From positions 311,189,164 to 311,253,163 of the forward strand of contig NC_085137.1 in assembly GCF_035046485.1 (NCBI RefSeq): a DNA stretch of 64,000 bases. The letters run 5' to 3'. The stretch comes from Aedes albopictus. Lineage: Eukaryota > Arthropoda > Insecta > Diptera > Culicidae. The notes under the pieces were generated by a model. It made no database searches, was not told where the DNA came from, and saw only the letters and a list, made by a program, of their open reading frames with translations. Both the position numbers and the translations under genes were made by a program. Positions 36,285-46,768 of this stretch are shown here, one piece after another. Position 1 is the first letter of the stretch. Each line of letters opens with the position of its first letter.

Positions 36285-36470
36285 TTTTTTCAGCACTGGT
36301 GACGGTTATAGCAAGGCTTGCTTGATTCTAATTTCGTAGAATGGAACATATAGGAGCTCTCATTCAGCCATGGGGAAGCACGATGATACTGTTCAAATAA
36401 ATTGTATTCTACCGTTTTTTTGTCATAGCAAAAAAAATATAGATAACTATTTTTTGTAATGATTCTAAAT

Positions 36471-36779
36471 TGAAATAACAATAATTTATAAAATTTCAAT
36501 TAGGTAAAATGTGCAGTGTCTAGTCTTACCGAAATTTGCTTAGAGAATCCTTGTTTAGTTAGATACCTGAAAATGGAAGAAAAATGCATTGAGTTAGGAA
36601 AGCTCCACTAATTTCCAACAATGTACGATGAAAATTATTTAGTGTTTACTTTACGTTTGATAATGTGAGAATCTGTACAATAACTGTATATTAAAATAAA
36701 CTGTATATTAAAATTACTCCATGACTGCAGAGGATACCATCAAATATAAATTTAAATAATTTTTACTCGTATCTAGAGT
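36471..36779. other. AT-rich spacer
   Basis: Nothing recognised in about 310 bases. Confidence 0.35.
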
Positions 36780-38240
36780 TGTGGGCGGTATGTACAGCGC
36801 ATTGATACGACGGAAACTCCCACCATGCTTATACTTTGCAAATCTCTGTAGCAGCCTGACGCACGTTACCGTTGCTCGGACGCAAAAATTATGGCACTCA
36901 CTGTCCCGAATGAGGACTAATTTGTTTGGTATTAATGTAAGGTACTACACACACAAATATCGCACACCATATTAATATGTATGCAAAGCATAGAACAAAA
37001 AATCATGCAGTCAGAGCTTAGTGTTTCGCCGTGTGTATCAAGAAGAAGAGTGATCGCCCAAGTAACAATTCCATCGCTGATTGGTTTTGTTTGATTTTTA
37101 TTAATGTTTTATTACAGCAATAATTAAAACTCACAGTTTTATGACTGCTTTTATGAAAACCATTTATAAAATGTTTTATAGTATACTTGAAGATATCCAT
37201 AAGGACAGATTTTAAGAGTAAACAAAACTTTCCGATATGTAAACCTTCTGGCAATCATTATTACCGCAATAAAACTGTTGAAACTCTCAACAGATGGCGG
37301 TCCGTTCGATTAGTAACGACATCTGTTGGTGGAAAAGCAGAAACTACGACTCTGCTAGGTTTATTGCGGTCATCATAAAAGTAAACTTGCTTTCGTTTTA
37401 TTTTTGCTGATTATGGTCGTCGCCATATTGAAGAATTAGCTTACGTGAATGAAAAATAGTTAATTTTGCTTAAATTAGCAATGAATTGGTAGTTTGCAAC
37501 CATTTTCATAACATGCTCACATAAATAAACTCTCTCTGCTGAGTTTTCTTGTGATTCGGGATAGTTTTACTAAATTCACAAATTGATTTATTTCATTCCA
37601 AGATGATAATATTCACTATTTTCGAAGCGCAATAATTTTATGATTCTGCAACCCCAATATTCACGATAAATTCGAATGCGCATAAGCCTTCCTAAAATAC
37701 TAATTTGAAATAACCGCTTTCTACTTACGAATGATGTATCCTCCTGAACTTTACGTGCCATCGAAGAAGCTTTTTTTCATCTTGAGCTGTCATAGTTTTT
37801 GTTGAAAAAAAAAAACAACAACAATCGAGAATTGGAAATATTTCAACTAGGTTTTGAAACGGGTTTATTGCTACTCTTAATGCGGTTTGCAAAACCTCTC
37901 CCAGAGTGGTCCACTTAGCCGGAAGATACTCTTAAAGAGGTTATCAAGAGGTTTTGATGTATGATTCAGTTTTATTGCAAGTTTTATAAAATTAGTCATG
38001 AAGATCTCTTGTAGAGCCGAACAAAACTTAAAATGTTACTTGGGCGGTGCTGTTGGTTGTTGTTGATACTGTCTGACTAGAATGAAGATTTGTTTGAATT
38101 GCGTTGGCGTGATTCATTTCTTCTGTCATAATCGGCGTTTGTCATTTGAAATTGAGGGTCACAGTGAGTGTGGTTAGGGATTAATCATGCTGGAAATGCA
38201 CAGCGCGGGTCGTGATCATCCCTCTTGATCTCTCATGAAC
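36780..38240. repeat. Dispersed repeat, copy 2, split by an inserted element
   Basis: Matches 25580-26070 in order and orientation on both sides of 37056-38045 (CATTGATACGACGG..., GCAAATCTCTG, AAGCATAGAACAAAAAATC, then after the break GCGTTGGCGTGA and CTGGAAATGCACAGC). The identity of the repeat is unknown. Confidence 0.5.
37056..38045. mobile_element. Element with GCCCAAGTAACA termini (990 bp)
   Basis: GCCCAAGTAACA at 37056 and TGTTACTTGGGC ending at 38045 are perfect 12-base inverted ends. The alignment of the surrounding repeat to 25.6-26.1 kb breaks exactly here, supporting an insertion. No clear target duplication beyond one or two bases is seen, and no transposase. An isolated similar end lies at 27.61 kb. 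Confidence 0.65.
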
Positions 38241-38659
38241 AGCGGCGCTGTTATCATAATTCCAATCCTTCTAATAGATCGCTTTCAACATTGAGGAGTG
38301 CTTTCAAATGGCCGTTCGATCTACAGATTACCATTGGAGCAGGGTAACGATTTTGGGGCCTTGCAGGAAGAGAGCTTAAATTTCAATCAAAACCAATCTT
38401 TGGCGTTTTTTTTTGGGTGTTCAGACTGGTTACGAGAAAGAAAAACAAACCGTTTTATTTTTACTCCGACGTTTCGTTGCGTATTGATGAAATGTGGTTT
38501 CAGGTGATTTAAGAAAGCACTCAAGAAGTTTTCAGGGGTATTCCAAAGGGTTCCAGATGGTTTCAGGGGTTTTGAGGGTGTCTTGAATCGCAGATTCACC
38601 CACGCACCAAATGCACCATGTGAGGAATTCCACGGAGTCATGTCAGTCGATCCTGAGCG
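38241..38659. other. Intergenic sequence with TTTCAGGGG units
   Basis: 38,500-38,580 has a few degenerate GGTTTCAGG/GTTTTGAGGG units. No gene is present. Confidence 0.35.
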
Positions 38660-39453
38660 ACCATTTCAAAAATATCTGAAACTTTGCACAGTTTTTCAAT
38701 TTCATATAAATCGCCATTTTTTGATATTAAACCTTCATATTCACTCACGACTAACTTTTCAAAAGGGTGTATGCGAAAATAGTTCTAAAATATTCTAAAA
38801 GCTATACAGCAAAAACGGATTGTTCGATTGTTATAAATTTTTCAGCAAAGTTAGATAACTAAATGATGATTCCTTAGAAAATATACACTGTAAAAAATTT
38901 CTTTTTCTACTTTGAAAAAATATGATATTTGTCACAAAAACTCAAATATCTCAAAACCCTATCTTTTTACCAACTTCAATTTTTTAGGGGAAATGGCCCA
39001 TTATATCAGCTATCTACCATAAAATTTTGGTGATGGTAAACTGATAAACAAAAAAGTTATGACATTTCAAACATTTCACAATTTTTACATTTAGTAACAA
39101 AAAAAATTTTTTTTCTGTGTAAATTATTTCGAGAATTATATTTTGATGCTGATTTTATTGTAAAGGCTACCGCCTGAATTAAACACGTTGTTTTCATGAT
39201 ACTTTAGTTTGATTATTCGTAATTACTATAGTATCTATTTGAAACTTAGACGCGATCCAGTGTTGTGATCAAAAATATTGAGATTGTCATACTTTTTATT
39301 GTACGTGACTGGTGAAAAAATCCCTTGATAGTGTTGAAAAGCTGTTGATTATAAGAAAAATGGAATTGAATTTATTTTTAAGACAAAAGCTGTATAATAA
39401 AAGTTTTTTATACGCGTATACGTCTAGTTTATCCGCAAAAAAAATCCCTCTTA

Positions 39454-39674
39454 CACACTTATTTCTGAATTGCCTGTTCGGTACTTTTTTGACGAGATTA
39501 TAACAGCAGTACGATCTCGGTAGTTTCGGTAATCGATTTTACTGAGGCTCAGTAAAACAACTGTCAAAATCGTATGGAAAAGGTAAACAATGCATTTTTG
39601 CTGAACGAGTTCGGTGCTCAGCAGTTTTAATCTCGTCAAAAAATTACCGAACTCGGTAATCAAAATTAAGTGTG
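39454..39674. mobile_element. TA-flanked MITE with CACACTTA termini (221 bp)
   Basis: TA lies outside each end (39452-39453 and 39675-39676). Ends are CACACTTATTTCTGA and the complement of CACACTTAATTTTGATTACC. The interior is built of TCGGTAA/TTACCGA and CTGAG/CTCAG motifs on both strands, with CAACTGTCAAAATCG near the centre, like 767-1060 and 44818-45029. Confidence 0.75.
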
Positions 39675-39745
39675 TAGAGAACAGACTTTATGATCGGAAG
39701 AATGCGAGTAACTTCAACAACAACAAATGCATAAGAGGTACATAC

Positions 39746-40004
39746 CACAGACAAACAGACGAAACGCCTAGAACAATTTTAGTGAAAATTCATCGCCCAG
39801 TTCACACTATCACCACCTGGTGGAAATGTTTCACGAAACACTGCGTTGTGCAATATCGTCATCAGAAGGCGCTAGTGTGAAACGTCAAACGCAAAGAAAA
39901 ACGATGGGCGCTCTTCTTGTTATGAAAGCCACAACCAAGATTCAAAATGATCGTTGAAGGCGTGGTCAATGAAAATTTCGCCAGTGTTACGTTTGTTTGT
40001 CTGT
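39746..40004. mobile_element. MITE with CACAGACAAACAGACG termini, copy 1
   Basis: The left end CACAGACAAACAGACGAAAC is answered by GTTACGTTTGTTTGTCTGT on the right. The flanks GTACATAC (39738-39745) and ATACATAC (40005-40012) are an 8-bp duplication with one mismatch. The second copy at 60655-60906 has a perfect 8-bp duplication, so this is probably a hAT-type MITE. Confidence 0.75.
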
Positions 40005-41544
40005 ATACATACCTGACAATGCTCACGAAAAAAACAAAAAAATACTACCGCTATGAATATTAAAAATTGTATAGTATTTTTTTTTTCTTCAGCCACCAAG
40101 TAAGTTAAAATTAATAAGTGATTTTGTTTATTATAATCTAACGAACAAGATGAACAGTCGCTTTCTCAAAGGTCTTCAACTCAACGCTCTCTTGTAGACC
40201 GTTTGATGAAAAAAAATGTTCAAAAGAGTTACGAAATCTCACCGAAAGCACCATAGATAAACTGAAAGAGACTGGTTATGCCCAAATGTCCACATTGTGT
40301 ACAAAATTACGCATTTGCACGTCCTGCCGTCTAAAATTTGACAAACGAGCCATCTGTATATCATCGGTAAAGCAGGGCGCAGGAAGTTCGAAAACGACAA
40401 CAACTGAGAAATTGCCATCAGCGACATCTGTTTAAACAATTTAATTACGCCCCTTTTCAAAAATGCCCTGTAATATTCTTCAACATCTATACCCATTTCA
40501 ATATTTTTAACGTTGCAAAACACGCTTTCAACATTCATCTTGAAGAAGAGGGAAAACACTTGTCCTCAAATGTAACAGCAAATTAATGAATAAACGACTA
40601 ATGCGCGGAGGGCGTGATAAAATCGGAACATTACGGTACATAGTATATTATATGTATATATAATATATAATAAAAACAACTTGTTTTACTCACGCAAGGC
40701 CATTAACAATAAAATCAGCATCAAACTTCAATTTCCGGCCGAAATAATTTACACTAAAAAAAATTATTACTAAATGTGAAAATTGTGAAATGTTTGAATT
40801 GTCATAATTTTTTTGTTTATTTTCATGGTAGATTGCTAATACAATGGACCGTTTTCTCTAAAAAATTACGTTGGTAAAAAGATAGGGTTTTGAGATATTT
40901 GAGTTTTTGTGACAAAAATGATATTTTTTAATGTTAAAAAAGATTTTTTTCACAGTGTACATTTTCTTAGGAATCGCCATTTAGTTATCTAACTTTGCTG
41001 AACAATAAAATCAGCATCAAATCGCGATTCCCGGCCGAAATAATTTACACAGAAAAATTTTTTTTACTAAATGTAAAAATTGTGAAATTTTTGAAATGTT
41101 ATAACTTTTTTGTTTATTAGTTTACCATCACCAAATTTTTATGGTAGATTGCTAATACAATGGACCGTTTTCCCTAAAAAATTCAAGTTGGTAAAAAGAT
41201 AGGGTTTTGAGATATTTGAGTTTTTGTGACAAAAATGATGTTTTTCAATGATAAAATAGATTTTTTTCACAGTGTATATTTTCTTAGAAATCACCATTTA
41301 GCTATCTAACTTTGCTGAAAAATTCATAACAATCGAACAATCCGTTTTTGCTGTGCATATTTTTGAATATTTTTGAACCATTTTCACATACACCCTTTTG
41401 AAAAGTTAGTCGTGGCTCTAAATAAAAATTTGATATCGAAAAATGGCGATTTAGATGGAACTGAAAAACTGTGCAAAGTTTCAGTTCAATAGAAAATCAT
41501 GAATTAAAAATTTTCCTTAATTTTGATGCTGTTGCTTGGAATCG

Positions 41545-41988
41545 CTCATGTACAAAACGCTAATAAGACCGGTAATCCTCTACGGGCACGAGACATGAAC
41601 CATGCTCGAGGAGGACCTGCAAGCACTCGGAGTTTTCGAGCGACGCGTGCTAAGGACAATCTTCGGCGGTGTGCAGGAGAACGGTGTGCGGCGGAGAAGA
41701 ATGAATCACGAGCTCGCTGCACTTTACAGCGAACCAAGCATCCAGAAGGTGGCCAAAGCCGGAGCGATACGGTGGGCAGGGCATGTTGCAAGAATGCCGG
41801 ACAACAACCCTGCAAAGCTGGTGTTTGCAACTGATCTGGTTGGCACAAGAAGGCGTGGAGCGCAGAGAGCACGATGGGCGGACCAGGTGGAGCGTGGCTT
41901 GGCGAGCATCGGGCGCGACCGAGGATGGAGAGCGGCAGCCACGAACCGTATATTATGGAGAAATATTGTTGATTCAGTTTTATCTTGA
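41545..41988 (+). pseudogene. 3' fragment of a non-LTR retrotransposon reverse transcriptase
   Basis: The reading frame opens with LMYKTLIRPVILYGHET, has a TGA at 41,596 where family members normally have Trp, then continues as a 128-residue ORF to 41,988. It carries the phrases VFERRVLRTIFGG, MNHELAALY, AIRWAGHVARMPDNNPAKLV and RRRGAQRARWADQV. These belong to the C-terminal region after the polymerase domain in LINE-type enzymes. The endonuclease and catalytic palm are absent. A short AAATGAAATGAATG tail follows at 42,007-42,021. The copy is truncated and has a stop, so it is dead. Confidence 0.85.
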
Positions 41989-42022
41989 ATTTGATGTAAT
42001 ACTAAATAAATGAAATGAATGT

Positions 42023-42317
42023 AGGGATCGCAGACCTTCTTCACCCGCGTGCAGCCAGCGCGTTCGCGGTCGTCCACGAAGTTGCTGACTTCTACCTGAT
42101 TCCCAGCTGAATACTGTTTTCACTATTCTTTCTTCGCACATTCGCACTACGTGTTCAGCTCACTGAAGTCTGCAGTTATACGTTTCACAATACCGCATCT
42201 TTGTACACTTGGCACAACTCGTGATTCATGCATCTGCGCCACAATTCATTTGCTTGTTTCCCACCGAGAATTGTCCGTAGCACTTTGCGCTCAAAAACTC
42301 CGAAAGTTTTTCGGCCT
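42023..42317 (-). pseudogene. Second, inverted copy of the same reverse-transcriptase C-terminal region
   Basis: On the minus strand GVFERKVLRTILGGKQANEL and MNHELCQVY are followed, after stops (a TGA near 42,177 and a TGA in place of Trp), by EHVVRMCEERIVKTVF and RGRPRTRWLHAGEEGL. It matches the family of 41545-41988 but is more diverged. The two copies lie tail to tail. With 43057-43450 it may be what remains of one minus-strand element. Confidence 0.8.
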
Positions 42318-42408
42318 TCCTCCTTTAACTCAAAGGGGAACCGTAAGAATCAGCGTCTTATATGGAGTGAATTTCATTTGCGTTTACAAGTTACTTCACC
42401 TAAGCTGA

Positions 42409-42913
42409 TTATATTGAAAAACGATCGTTTTAGCTAAAAACAATCAGGTCAAAATTTGGAGTCCGTATCTCAAGGTTAAGAGGTTCCCCACGCGGTCTAA
42501 AGTTTTCAAAAATTGTATGGGGTCTCAAAAAACATGACTCTTTTCCCATTCTACCAAAATCGATGATTTTAGGACCCATAAATGAGTTCAGAATTGCAAT
42601 ATCTCTTCTCGTTTTTTGAGTTATTGACGAAAAACTTCAAAAAAAAAATCAACATTTTGACCAATTTTAGAGATCCTAAAGATTACTTACCATATTTTGC
42701 TCGATAACTCAAAAACGAAAAGAGATATCGTATAATTAAGCACATTTTTGGTCTTTTGGGGTACTAAAACCATCGATTTAAGTAGAATGGGGGATATTTT
42801 TCGTCGAAAAAATTGCATGTGTTTGTGACCCTATACGATTTCTGAAAACTTTAGGCCCCAAGGGGGACCTGATTGTTTTTTAGCTAAAACGAGCGTTTTG
42901 CAATATTGAACCA
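42409..42913. mobile_element. Foldback element with TTTTAGCTAAAAACAATCAGGTC arms
   Basis: AACGATCGTTTTAGCTAAAA near 42,420 is answered by TTTTAGCTAAAACGAGCG near 42,880-42,896. The arms extend through CAATCAGGTC, and internally through CCCCACGCGG...TCTAAAGTTTTC / GAAAACTTTAGGCCCC. It lies between the two minus-strand reverse-transcriptase fragments. Confidence 0.6.
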
Positions 42914-43056
42914 ATAATATTTCCAAATTTTGCAAAAAAGGAACGGCCTAATGAACAGCTTAGCTGGTTATGCAATCCATCCATCACATGCTCACATGCA
43001 CAGTGTTTCAAGATAAACAAATTAACAAACAACATCAAACACATCTTTATCAATCA

Positions 43057-43450
43057 CTACCTCAGCACTAACACCACTAGATCCTTAAGGGCGTTCGTAT
43101 CCTCATCCAGTGTTGGTGGTTCCACTGCTTGATCGTCGTCCATTATGGTAATTCTGTTCCTGGGTGCTCCTTCACTGCTACCATTCAACAAACCTTCACT
43201 GCTACTATTACTTTGTCTGTCAGCAAATTTCCTTCCTTTCTTTTCCTTCATTGATTTTCCGGTTATTGCACACAGAGAGCACTAACGCAGTCTCATGCCG
43301 CGCACCATTGACAGTTGCATAAAACCTCCGCATATCGGTCCTGTCCATACTTTCCGGCACTTGTGCTGCCTCTTTGTGCTGCCGTTTTTTTACTGCGGTG
43401 GATTCGTTTCTCTGCTGCTCTTGCCACACTGTCCCGCTGCCTGTTAAACC
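43057..43450 (-). pseudogene. Fragment of the N-terminal side of a LINE reverse transcriptase
   Basis: Minus-strand phrases MRRFYATVNGARHETA and, in another frame, APRNRITIMDDDQAVEPPTL and DEDTNALKDL are typical of the linker just before the polymerase domain in the same LINE family as 42023-42317. A frameshift separates the two parts (one frame 43220-43429, the other 43057-43251). The coding match stops near the canonical core, so the copy is broken. Confidence 0.7.
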
Positions 43451-44817
43451 GGGTACCGGCTACTACTATGTATTATTGTTTTAGTAGAAAAAGAACAATC
43501 ACGAACCCCTCAAAATTAACACTTGCTACACTACTTAGAAGCTTTTGTTACTGCTTATGCTGAAGGCTGCACAAACTCGGACTTCAGAGGAAAGTGCATG
43601 AGGGTTGATGGGACTCCTCGTCGAAGGCCATGCTGTTTTTCGGAGAACCCCATATAATCAGATCAAAATATGCATTATTGATTTTTCCTGACGTCGTCGA
43701 GTGCATTGCTGCTGGTCCCACAAACGGAATGGAGCTGCATGAACTCTAGCTAGGTAGTTTGTAGTTAACCAGGTGTGACAACGACGGTGGAGACGGAAGA
43801 AGACCGAGCTAAACCGGCTAAAAGGGTTTTATGACGCGTGGTCGAGTGGCAGCGACTTTGATACGTGTGCGGAAACTGGGCTTCCGGCTATCAGTGGCGT
43901 TGTACGTTGTTTAAAAATTTCTCGCATAATTGAATTCATAATGCGGCGATGCAATCGATTGTGTCTTTTTGCAGCTGGTGGCATGCGTTGGATGTGCACT
44001 GATGCTGGATCTATTTGATCTTCAGATATTATTAGAGGAAATGATATCTTGTCATAAATCATGACATGACATGCAATCCCAATATGCGTCAACCACAAAA
44101 CAAGATGATGGTATCTAATTGAAAATTGCTGTTATTTTTATTGTAGACTAAATGTGCAATTTTCCGGCCCTGTAATGCTGAGTAAAACAAACAGTATTTT
44201 TGAATTTTTTCCCGGGCTTCAAGGGTCGCTATAAGCGATATGATTTTAATGTCATTTTGCGTCATTTTTTTGTGTCTGCTTTTTATATCTTTCCTCTTTT
44301 TGGTGTTACGTCCCAATTGAGACAGAACCTGAAAAGTTGTTCTATGAGCACTTATATAGTGTTAACTGAGCATTTTTCGGCATTCATGCAACATGTGGCG
44401 TTTACGATGATACCATAGACTAATTCCAAGACCTGGGAGTACCTAGAAATATCATTAAATTTCGTGCGTCCAATCGAGAATCCAATAATATTCATAACCT
44501 ACCGTGTTTTTTGTGTTTTACCATTTGTGTAAATTATTTTTAGGGTGTTATACCGATCTGACAATAGAGGACCAATAAAAAATAATGAACCAAGTACGAA
44601 CTGGGTGCCGAGGTTTTTCACAATCTGCGAACTTGATAGCCGAAAAAAAATCGCTACTATGACACCGCTGATGATACTCTCTAGAATCTCAAGGAAGTGC
44701 ATAATGGAAAATATCCGTTATAAAAAGATCCTGGACCGACCGTGTATTCAGCATTCAGCATTCAGCATCTTTAGCATGGCCTTGCTAAATAGGTACGCGT
44801 TAGCCGCTTTGGTTATA
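43451..44817. other. Intergenic sequence, no supported gene
   Basis: Contains several short ORFs on both strands without domains. A moderately GC-rich patch at 43.6-44.0 kb has no repeat arms. Nothing firmer can be said. Confidence 0.35.
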
Positions 44818-45029
44818 CACACACTTAATTTGGAATACCGTGTTCGGCAATTTTTTGACGAAAATAGAACAGCTGAATACAGCTATAGTGCATTGTTTAC
44901 CTTTTACTCCCGGTTTTAACAGATAGTGTACTGAGCCTCAGTAAAATCGATTACCGAAGCTATCGAAATAGTTCTGCTGTTCTATTTTCGTCAAAAAAGT
45001 GCTGAACAGGCAATTCAGGATTGAGTGTG
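44818..45029. mobile_element. MITE with CACACTTAATT termini, older copy
   Basis: TATA then CACACACTTAATTTGG at the left, and CAGGATTGAGTGTG at the right, form the ends. The left side keeps a TA, while the right has decayed to CA. Next to the ends both arms carry GTTCGGCAATTTTTTGACGA-like sequence. The interior has TTTACTGAGG-type and TTACCGAAGC motifs. It is a relative of 39454-39674. Confidence 0.6.
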
Positions 45030-45329
45030 CAGGCCCTTACAGGGCCTTCGTGCATAGAAGAGGCAGTAAGAGAGAGGTTTTCGGACTCATCCAACGGTGG
45101 GTGCTACATTGAATTCATTATCAGCTTACCGAGTTAAGCAATGCCAACAGGTAAACTAATATACCTCTCTTCATACGAACGAAATCCTATAAGCAATAAA
45201 CGCTTGCAATCTTTTACGTCGTGCCTGAGTGCTAGTGAAAATACAAAGCAAGGCCATTCTGTATCATATGAAGGTATAGTGTGTAATAAGCAACGAAACT
45301 ATCGCAGCACTTCAATCTATGGGTGTCTT

Positions 45330-45505
45330 TTTGTTTCCTAGCTCGGAACTTGCTGGTCAGCTTAGGAACTGTTTTGTAACGGAAATGTCCTTGACTTCCA
45401 TGAGAAATAATAACGGTATGCTACAATATGCGACATACGACTACCGAATAGCCAAATGGCACAGAAAGATCTCAGTAAATAAAAAGTGGAAATGCTCATA
45501 GCATG
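45330..45505 (+). mobile_element. Degraded Feilai-like SINE relic
   Basis: TAACGGAAATGTCCTTGACT, ATGGCACAGAAAGATCTCAG and GTGGAAATGCTCATAG correspond to the body of the SINE at 55309-55588 (GTAAAGGAAATTTCCTTGAC, CATTGGCAGAGGAAGCTCTC, GTGGAAGTGCTCATAG). The head is unrecognisable. The copy is interrupted at its 3' side by the MITE at 45511. Confidence 0.55.
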
Positions 45506-45510
45506 AGCAT

Positions 45511-45784
45511 CACAGATCGAAAAAAGAGTGTAAATTTCTGTGACATATAATGCACATGATTGGAGCGTGGGATATCACAAAAGTTTACATGACATATCAT
45601 ATAAAAGTCATAAACTATCATGCAAACTTCCATTATATGTCATGTAATTCAACATGACTCTGAGTGTTTACATGACATATAACACAAATTTACATGATAT
45701 ATCATGTAAACCATCATAACATTAGGTTTACATGACTGAAATTAAGTTTACATGACGTGTAAATCTCATTAATTTTTATCTGTG
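45511..45784. mobile_element. hAT-like MITE filled with TTTACATGACATAT motifs (274 bp)
   Basis: The ends CACAGATCGAAAAAAGAG and the complement of CACAGATAAAAATTAATGAG are inverted. A perfect 8-bp duplication ATGAGCAT flanks it (45503-45510 and 45785-45792). The interior consists largely of TTTACATGACATA / TATGTCATGTAAA motifs in both orientations, at least eight copies. It is non-coding. Confidence 0.85.
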
Positions 45785-45792
45785 ATGAGCAT

Positions 45793-46768
45793 AGATGACC
45801 GAGTTGCTACTCAGTGATTGACCAGAGCAATCGAAATTGCACAAGGAACCTGATAGGATAGGGCTTGGGACTAGCTTACTATACTCAATGTGCACAGTTC
45901 GAGAACACACAAGTAATGTCAATAACGGCGCTGGTCACGTTCTTACGGTCATCGAGGAGGGAAGGGAATGTTAGTAAGACAACCGTTGTTATGGAGACCG
46001 GGAATCACAGTGTCTCCACGATTGTCTTGGGAAGGAATTTTTGTTAGTAGGTTAGGGTCTAGGTTAGGGTACATTGTCAGGTCTAGGAGTCACCTATGGT
46101 TGGTGATGTGATCTGACCATGGATCAATAAACACTAACTTTCGCGCACAACCGACCACTTTTCTATATGAAAACATGTCTAATAAAAGAAATCCTGTCGC
46201 GCGTCTCCACCCCATTAGGGAGCAGAAGCTTTAAGCCCATTCCACACAGGAATGAACTGAACGCGACAAAGGACAAACCAATGATCCAAACCATATGCAT
46301 TCACAACAAGAAACAACACAAAACTAAGCACCGCGCATCTATTGTTTCATTTTCGCGCAAGACTATAGCGAACGCGAACGCGATTGATTATGCTGCAATA
46401 TTTACTCACCCCATCGATCTCAGTAAATAAAAAGTGGAAATGCTCATAAACCACAAACTAAAAGGTAGGCTTTGTCCCAACAAGAACGTTGCGAAAAAAT
46501 AAGAAGAAACATCGCATTTACATGGAGAACTTGTGTGTTTGAATGAAATGCATGCTTTCATATCCTCTTGCAATTATATGCTATCGCGTAATGAGTCCAA
46601 TATGTGTTTAAGAATTTCCAAGACAAGAGCTCCATTGAGTATAGGACTTACAAATACTATAGGAATACTATAGGTCATCGGATCTGAAGATTGCCCCAGA
46701 AAGTATGGACGCACCTAGTCTTCAGATGTCTAATTTTTGTTTCGGGCGTCGTTGTGGCTGTTTCTGCT
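45793..46768. other. Intergenic sequence with a further Feilai-like 3' relic
   Basis: 46,420-46,510 again carries GATCTCAGTAAATAAAAAGT, AGGTAGGCTTTGTCCCAACA and AACGTTGCG, the 3' end of a Feilai-like SINE. The rest shows no gene or complete repeat. Confidence 0.45.

Larger units (their letters stand above)
33517..36298. mobile_element. Foldback MITE (hAT-like), copy 1, itself interrupted by a SINE
   Basis: 33517-33900 forms one long palindrome centred near 33,706 (GATATTCACGGTGAATATC). Arms contain AGAAGCTGAACCTGAGAATA, TAGACCAGTTCTGCAAGAAA and the matching complements. The last bases (TTTTTTCAGCACTG, 36285-36298) lie beyond the inserted SINE. Copy 2 at 62679-63078 is complete and shows the CAGTGCTGAAAA terminus. 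The left terminus here has lost about 15 bases. Confidence 0.75.
33335..36470. repeat. Old dispersed repeat, split by three nested insertions
   Basis: 33335-33516 and 36299-36470 together match 61565-61915: TATACTTGC(T/C), ACGGCCTACTTTTCT, AGTTGCATTATG, TGTTTGATTGA, AGCTTG and GTGACGGTT, then GGCTTGCTTGAT and GAAGCACGATGATRCTG. The uninterrupted copy at 61.6 kb shows that everything from about 33517 to 36298 was added later. The GTGACGG at 33510-33516 and 36299-36305 is the remaining target duplication. Confidence 0.7.
38660..41500. mobile_element. Large foldback element, arms of about 500 bp
   Basis: The left arm 38660-39175 matches the right region 40690-41500 in reverse complement. Shared phrases include CTGAAACTTTGCACAGTTTT, CTCAAATATCTCAAAACCCT and ACGACTAACTTTTCAAAAGG. 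The right arm contains an internal direct duplication of about 295 bases (CGGCCGAAATAATTTACAC at about 40,738 and 41,033). The interior carries two younger MITEs (39454-39674 and 39746-40004). No transposase-like ORF is present, and the 106-residue ORF at 40239-40559 matches nothing I know. Confidence 0.65.

Noticed and set aside
40239..40559. A 106-codon minus-strand ORF
   Set aside because: It lies inside the large foldback interior, has no recognisable domain, and has no promoter or partner exon that I can support.
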